DNA from: Castor canadensis | Lineage: Eukaryota > Chordata > Mammalia > Rodentia > Castoridae | Assembly: GCF_047511655.1 (NCBI RefSeq) | Contig: NC_133390.1 | Coordinates: 157,477,583 to 157,541,582 of the forward strand | DNA length: 64,000 nucleotides | Direction of reading: 5' to 3' | Shown: in pieces, positions 36,701-42,700 of the stretch | Layout: every line of letters starts with the position of its first letter | Position numbering within the stretch: the stretch's first letter is position 1 | Program-made: the position numbers and the translations under genes | Notes under the pieces: model-generated | What the model was told of the DNA's origin: nothing | Seen by the model: only the letters and a program-made list of their open reading frames with translations | The model's database searches: none

Positions 36701-39700
36701 ATTCACATTGTGTAATCATAACCACTGTCTCCCTCCAGAACTATCTCATATTCCCCAATTAAAACTGAACCCGTTTCAATAAAATTAGAGATAAGGGCAG
36801 AATAGTTTCTGCCTGGTAGCGAGAGGTAAGGGGGTGTAAGGGAGGGGGTGGGGGGAAGGGGGGAGAAATGACCCAAACATTGTATGCACATATGAATAAA
36901 ATAAAAATTTAAAAAAAAAAAAAAACTGAACCCATTATACATTAACTCTCCACTCCCCAGCTCTCCTTCCTACAACCTTTTTTATTATTGTTGCTGTTGA
37001 AATAGGGACTTGCTATATAGCCCAGGCTGGCATCAAAATCTCAATCCTCCTGCCTCAATCTCTTGAATGCTGGAATTACAGCTGCATCACCAAGCCCAGT
37101 CCACAGCCAATTTTCAATTTAGCTCCTTGCCTGAAGGTAAGCATCACTACAAAAGTTTCAAAAATAGCTGGAACAAATATATACCTCAATCGTTTGATAC
37201 ACTTCACTCAAGGGAACTTTTTTGGCTGGCTGTGCCTTATTCCTGAAACTGCATCTAAGAACCTGTAGAAAAGCAGTCTCGCCCAGGCCCAGAAAACACA
37301 TATACCTCTTGTAGGCTGCTGGTCCTCAGGTAGCCACTCTTCTGTAAGATGGACCAGGCTATCTCTGTATCATTCACATTCATCTGGCAGCCATAGGTCT
37401 CAAGGTAGACTGAAACGAGAGGCAAATTCCAGGACAGGCAAACAAGGGGCCACATGTTTCAAAGGGTCTCCTTCCCAAAAGCACCAGAAACACCTGAAAC
37501 AACTGATTATCCCTCAAGAGGCTGCCCATGAGCTCCTGTTCCTCCTGACCTAACTGGGGGTGACTGGAGATGCAGAAACGACAAACGATAGAAGACGACG
37601 CTGGGGTCAGGTGTGCTGGGCGCTCGGATAGAGATGCACAACAGCCTCGTTGCTTCTTTTCTCTTATTATTTAAGGCTTTACTTTTAAAGACTTTCTTTA
37701 CAACCTTGCTTCTTTTCTATTCTTTAAAGTCTCTTTCCTTAGTCTCACTCTGTCCCGTGTTTTCTTTAATCTCTCTTAAAATCTTGGCCCTCAGACTTGC
37801 ACTGTCCCATGTTTCCTCTAATCTCTAGCATAACTCAGCAGCAGCAGCAGCATTCTGCCACAGTCCCCTCACAAGCCGTCAACCAATCAATCCATCCCCC
37901 ATCAAAAAAAACCCCCGCGTCCTCCTTCAGAGAGTCTTTTATATCCAGTGGTAAACAAGGAGGTGGAGCAACAGTTCTCAGGGAGGGGTGTGACATTTTA
38001 ACAAGAGAAACCGTATTCCTACTTCTCTGAACATAAACAACTTAGGAAAAGCAGCTGTGCTGCATTTTGCCTTCACTCTCTTCTGCAGCTGCCAAACTCA
38101 GCCTGTAGATCATTGAGCACAACTGTGCTTAGGACAAGTTCTTGTAGGTGTCTCATAATCCACTCCCCCCAGTTACTACCAACTCCCTGTTGCCTCAACC
38201 TTAAAACACCATTAATTGCCAGATGTACCCCAACTTAATGGCAGCCTTTCAGAACAAAAGAACTACTCTATTATGTACAAATACATATAAAAGACAGGGG
38301 AGAGGAAAGGGAGGATGAGAGAGAAACATGGAGGGGGTGAATCTAATTAAGATACATTATTAGCACATATGTAAATATCAGAATATATCACCATGTGCAA
38401 CTATTATACACTAATAAAAAATATAAGTAAAATAAAATACAGGGAAAAACATGCACCTGAGAAAAAAGAAAATATGAGGATAAAAACAACTAGAAAACGA
38501 AGAACTATTGACTAGTTATAGTGTTTATCCATCTAAGGAGAAGCAAATTTACACCCCCATGTTATCCTCCTCCTCAAAATGGAGAGGTTCTTGAGACTCT
38601 GGAAGCAGTAGTAGTGGCCAGAGCATACAAAAAAAAGAGTTGGAAGCTGATGGCTCACACCTGTAATCCTAGCTACTTGGGAGGCAGAGATCAAGAGGAT
38701 CTCGGTTTGAAGCCAGCCCAGGCAAATAGTTCATGACACCCTATCTTAAAAAACTCACCACAAAAAACAATGGCTGGCGAAGGGCATGGTTCAAGGTGTA
38801 GGCCCTGAATTCAAACCCCAGTACCACAAAAAAAAAAAAAAAAAAAAAATCACAAAATTAAAAATAAAGTATCATCCTACATATCTTTAAACTTTTTTTT
38901 TCCAGTATTGGGTTTTGAACCCAGGGCTTCATGCTTGCTAGGCAGATGCTCTACCGCCTGAGCCATGCCTCCAGCCCTTCTTAAATGAAAGTAAGCATAG
39001 CTATGTTATAAAGTAAAATTCAAATTTTGCAGTTTTAAAAATATGAATTTTACACTCTGGCAGGTCCTTTTATGCTATATGCCTAATTCCATCCCTGTCC
39101 CTACCTGCAGCTCTAATCCCAGACTCACATAAATTCAAGTGGAGAGAAGAAAGAAAGAAATCTTCTTTTTAAAAATCTTCTTAGGTTCACTTTTCCTCTA
39201 TAAAAAATTAAAATACTACCATGGTGTACGATGGTTAAAAAAAGAGAAGAAAAATGAAAATATAAATGCTTATGTCATAGAGGGACTGGGGGAGAAAAAA
39301 ACAAATTATAAAGGACAACAAAATAACAGGCAAGATTTATATGATGTACACATTTCTTGATTTACCAACTCAACTCTGAGAAATTTTATTCTGGAAAAAC
39401 AGTAACAGAAGCAATATATATGAAGATACTTATTACAGTAGTATTTATAATGTTAAAATGTTTTAAGTGACCTAACATACAACCATAAGAGAATAGTTGA
39501 AAAGCATCATGTTGATAGTACTATGTGATATTTTGTACCAATTCTCAAAAATTAAATAAATGTCAAGATTATAATGTTTAAAAAATGTTAAATAAAAGTA
39601 GCAAGTTACAAATAATATGCACCATATGATCACAACCGTATCTTTAAGAATTATGAAGGGAAGGGCTGGAGGCATGACTCAAGTGGCAGAGTGCCTTCCT

Positions 39701-42700
39701 AGCAAGTGCAAGGCTCTAAGTTCAAACCCCAGTATCACCACAAAAAAAAAAGAATTACGAAAGGAAGCGCTTGCCCGATATGCACAAGGCCCTGGGTCCT
39801 ATCTGCAGCACCACAAATAAATCAACAAGTGTGCATGCATGAAGCCCTGGCTTCAACCCCCAGCACTGAAAAACAATTTGTGAAGGAGAATATTTTTTGG
39901 AAACAGTAAGAAGAGAAGCCCTTTAGTGTCTCTTTGAACCTTTTCAAGTTATTTTAACTGATTATGTAGTGGCTCTAAGAAAGCTTCTGCTCAAATATAA
40001 AGAACAAATTTCTGCAGTACCAATTGCTACTGAAAGCAGCTTTATAACCTAAGACCATCTAAAAATCAGAATAGGCACATGGCTCGTGCACACCTATAAT
40101 CCCAACACTTGAGAGGTTGAGACAGGAGGATCAAGAGTTAGAGGCCAGCCTGGGCTACATAACAAGACCCCATCTCAAAAAAGGTGGGAGCAGAGTGCCT
40201 GTCTACCAAACACAAGGCCCTAAGTTCAAAACAAAAAATGAATGAATTAATTAAAAGATTACATGCCAATATTATGAGTTTCTCCTCACCCCCCACAGCT
40301 AGGGACTGAATTCAGGGCCTCACACATGCTAAGCAAGCACTTTACCACTGAGCTACATCCAGTGCCAGCCCTATGAGTTTCTTTCTATTAATGTTACTTG
40401 GTGGAGTTTGATGATTTTATAACTAAACAACCTTCCCACACTATTAGCCTTCCAAAGCCAGGTATGTAATAAGAAAACAGATAAAGAATCAGGCCACAGA
40501 TGCTGAAAAGGAGAGAGGCAGAAAGCTAAAAGGGGAAAGAGAAGTGAAACCAACCTTTTCTCTGCCTTCCTAAAAGCTCGTCCACAGTGAGATAGGGAGG
40601 TGGGTCCTCCACTTCTGGACAAGATGGCTTCTTGTGAATAACTGAAGCACTTCTTAAAAAATGCTGAAAAGTCGGTCCAGTAGCCAGCCTGGAGCTGAAA
40701 TCCTTCTGAACTCCATCCTTCTGCTTCTCTGCACCAGGACTTGCAGTGCTAGGGAGACTACTATGTGTCCTGCAGGTCCTGAGCAGCAGCCAGGACAAGG
40801 AGACCAATGGTCCCTGCTTGAGAGTCCTCTGTACTTGAAGGACACATTGAAAAGGATGCATGGCACTTCGAAGTCTGTAAAAGAATGAGAGCTATCACCA
40901 GCTATTTATTGAACACTGTGTCCAAGTACTGCTCTGAGCACTTCAAGTATATTAATTTATTTATTACTCACAAAAGCACATGAAGAAGATAGTCTTAATA
41001 TTACCTCAAAGCTGGGCTTGGTGGCACACCAAGCCTCAGGAGGCTGAGGCAGGAAGATTGCAAGTTTGAAGCCAGCTGGGTTACAAAGTGAGACTCTACC
41101 TCAAAAAATACTACTATTACTAACAATAATAACATCTCAAGCATAGTATTATGCACCTGCTGCCCCAGCTACTCAGGAGGCTGAGTAGGGTCAAGAGGAT
41201 CACTAGAACCCAGGAATTCCAGGCCAGCCTGGGTAACATTCTTATTATCATTATTATATCCCTATTTTATAGCTGAAAAAAAACCAAGGCAACTGCCCAA
41301 GAGCAAGGAAGAGCACCAGAAACAAGATAAAAATTCAGAAAATCTGTTTTCAAAACAAAGGAATGACAGAGATGAAATGGGAAGCCCTGGCAAAATAACA
41401 AAATAGCGTCTTGAGTCAGAAATAGTTCCAAGGAATTTAAGTCTATTAACTGATTAAATCTTCACAGCAATCCTCTGTGATCCAGGCAACAGGCATTATT
41501 ACTACCCACATTCAGAGATGAAGTAGACACAGGCTAAAGGACTGTATGCAGAAGACCCAGAACTAAATGAAAGTCAGGATGACTGCAAAACCTGCGCCCA
41601 CAGTCACCTTGCTACATCCACTGCCTTTTTTTTTTTTTTTTTTTGGTGGGACTTGGGTTTGAACTCAGGGATTCACACTTGCAAAGCAGGTGCTTTACCA
41701 CTTGAGCCACTCCACCTCTTTTTATGTTGGGCATTTTCAGAATAGGGTCTCTCAAACTATTTGCCCTGGCTGGCCTCAAACTGCGATCCTCCTGATCTCT
41801 GCCTCCCAAGTAGCTAGGATTACAGGTGTGAGCCACCAGCACCTGGCTATGCTCTGCCTCTTGCTAACTTGTCTGAAAACATCTTCCTTTCCTTTCAGTC
41901 CCTTCAAAAAGAAAGTAGCTGATGTGGGACACTGGATGCCTGCCTGATCAGTGACTTCTTCCATTATTAAGGTAACAAGAGTAATGTTGATATGAACCGC
42001 GCATCACAGCCACACCTCTTTTCGTGAGGGAATTAAGAGCATCATGGTTTATGGACCTTAAAATCAGAATGTGACCCCACTGCTGCCTAGCCAGGTAACC
42101 CTGGGTGTCTTATCTTAAAACCCTGGGAGCCTCTATTTCTGCACGTGTGAAATGGGGCTAGCGGCACCTACCTCTGTAAATCTGGTGTGAGCGATGATAC
42201 AAGTAAAATGCTTTGCATGACACAATGCAGGAGCCTGGGGAGGGGGGGGGGTCTCAAATTAATTTCGGCAGTCGACAATGATGATGGGACAACCTACAGC
42301 ATCCCACGCGCTTTACTGGGTTGTTACAACAGGCGTTAGGCGTGGTGAAAAGCGCTTTCCAAGGAGTGCCGCACCTAATCCTCACAACAACCATGAGGCA
42401 GGTTCTACTTCCCCCTACCTCAGGTGAACAAAAAAGGGCTCAGAGGAAGGGGGTGACTTGTTCAAGGTCACAGAGGAGCAGGCAGCAGGGCTGGGGTAGG
42501 AACCCCGACAGTCTGATTCCAGGCCCCACGCCGCAACCACAGTGACATCTTCCCATTGAGCCCGTTCAGGACGCCGCGAGCCCTCCTGCCCAGCACCAGC
42601 CACCCGCAGGAACCCAGGACGGCCGGATCACCAGCGCCGCGACTCACCTCCCAGACCACGGCGTCCAGGGGGCAACACCGGAAGTTCAGCCAGCCGGCCT

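Noticed and set aside
37555-38171. Reading the LTR candidate as a complete provirus
   Set aside because: No primer-binding site, gag/pol-like frame or second LTR is present on either side. Only 145 nt separate it from a CDK5RAP1 exon.
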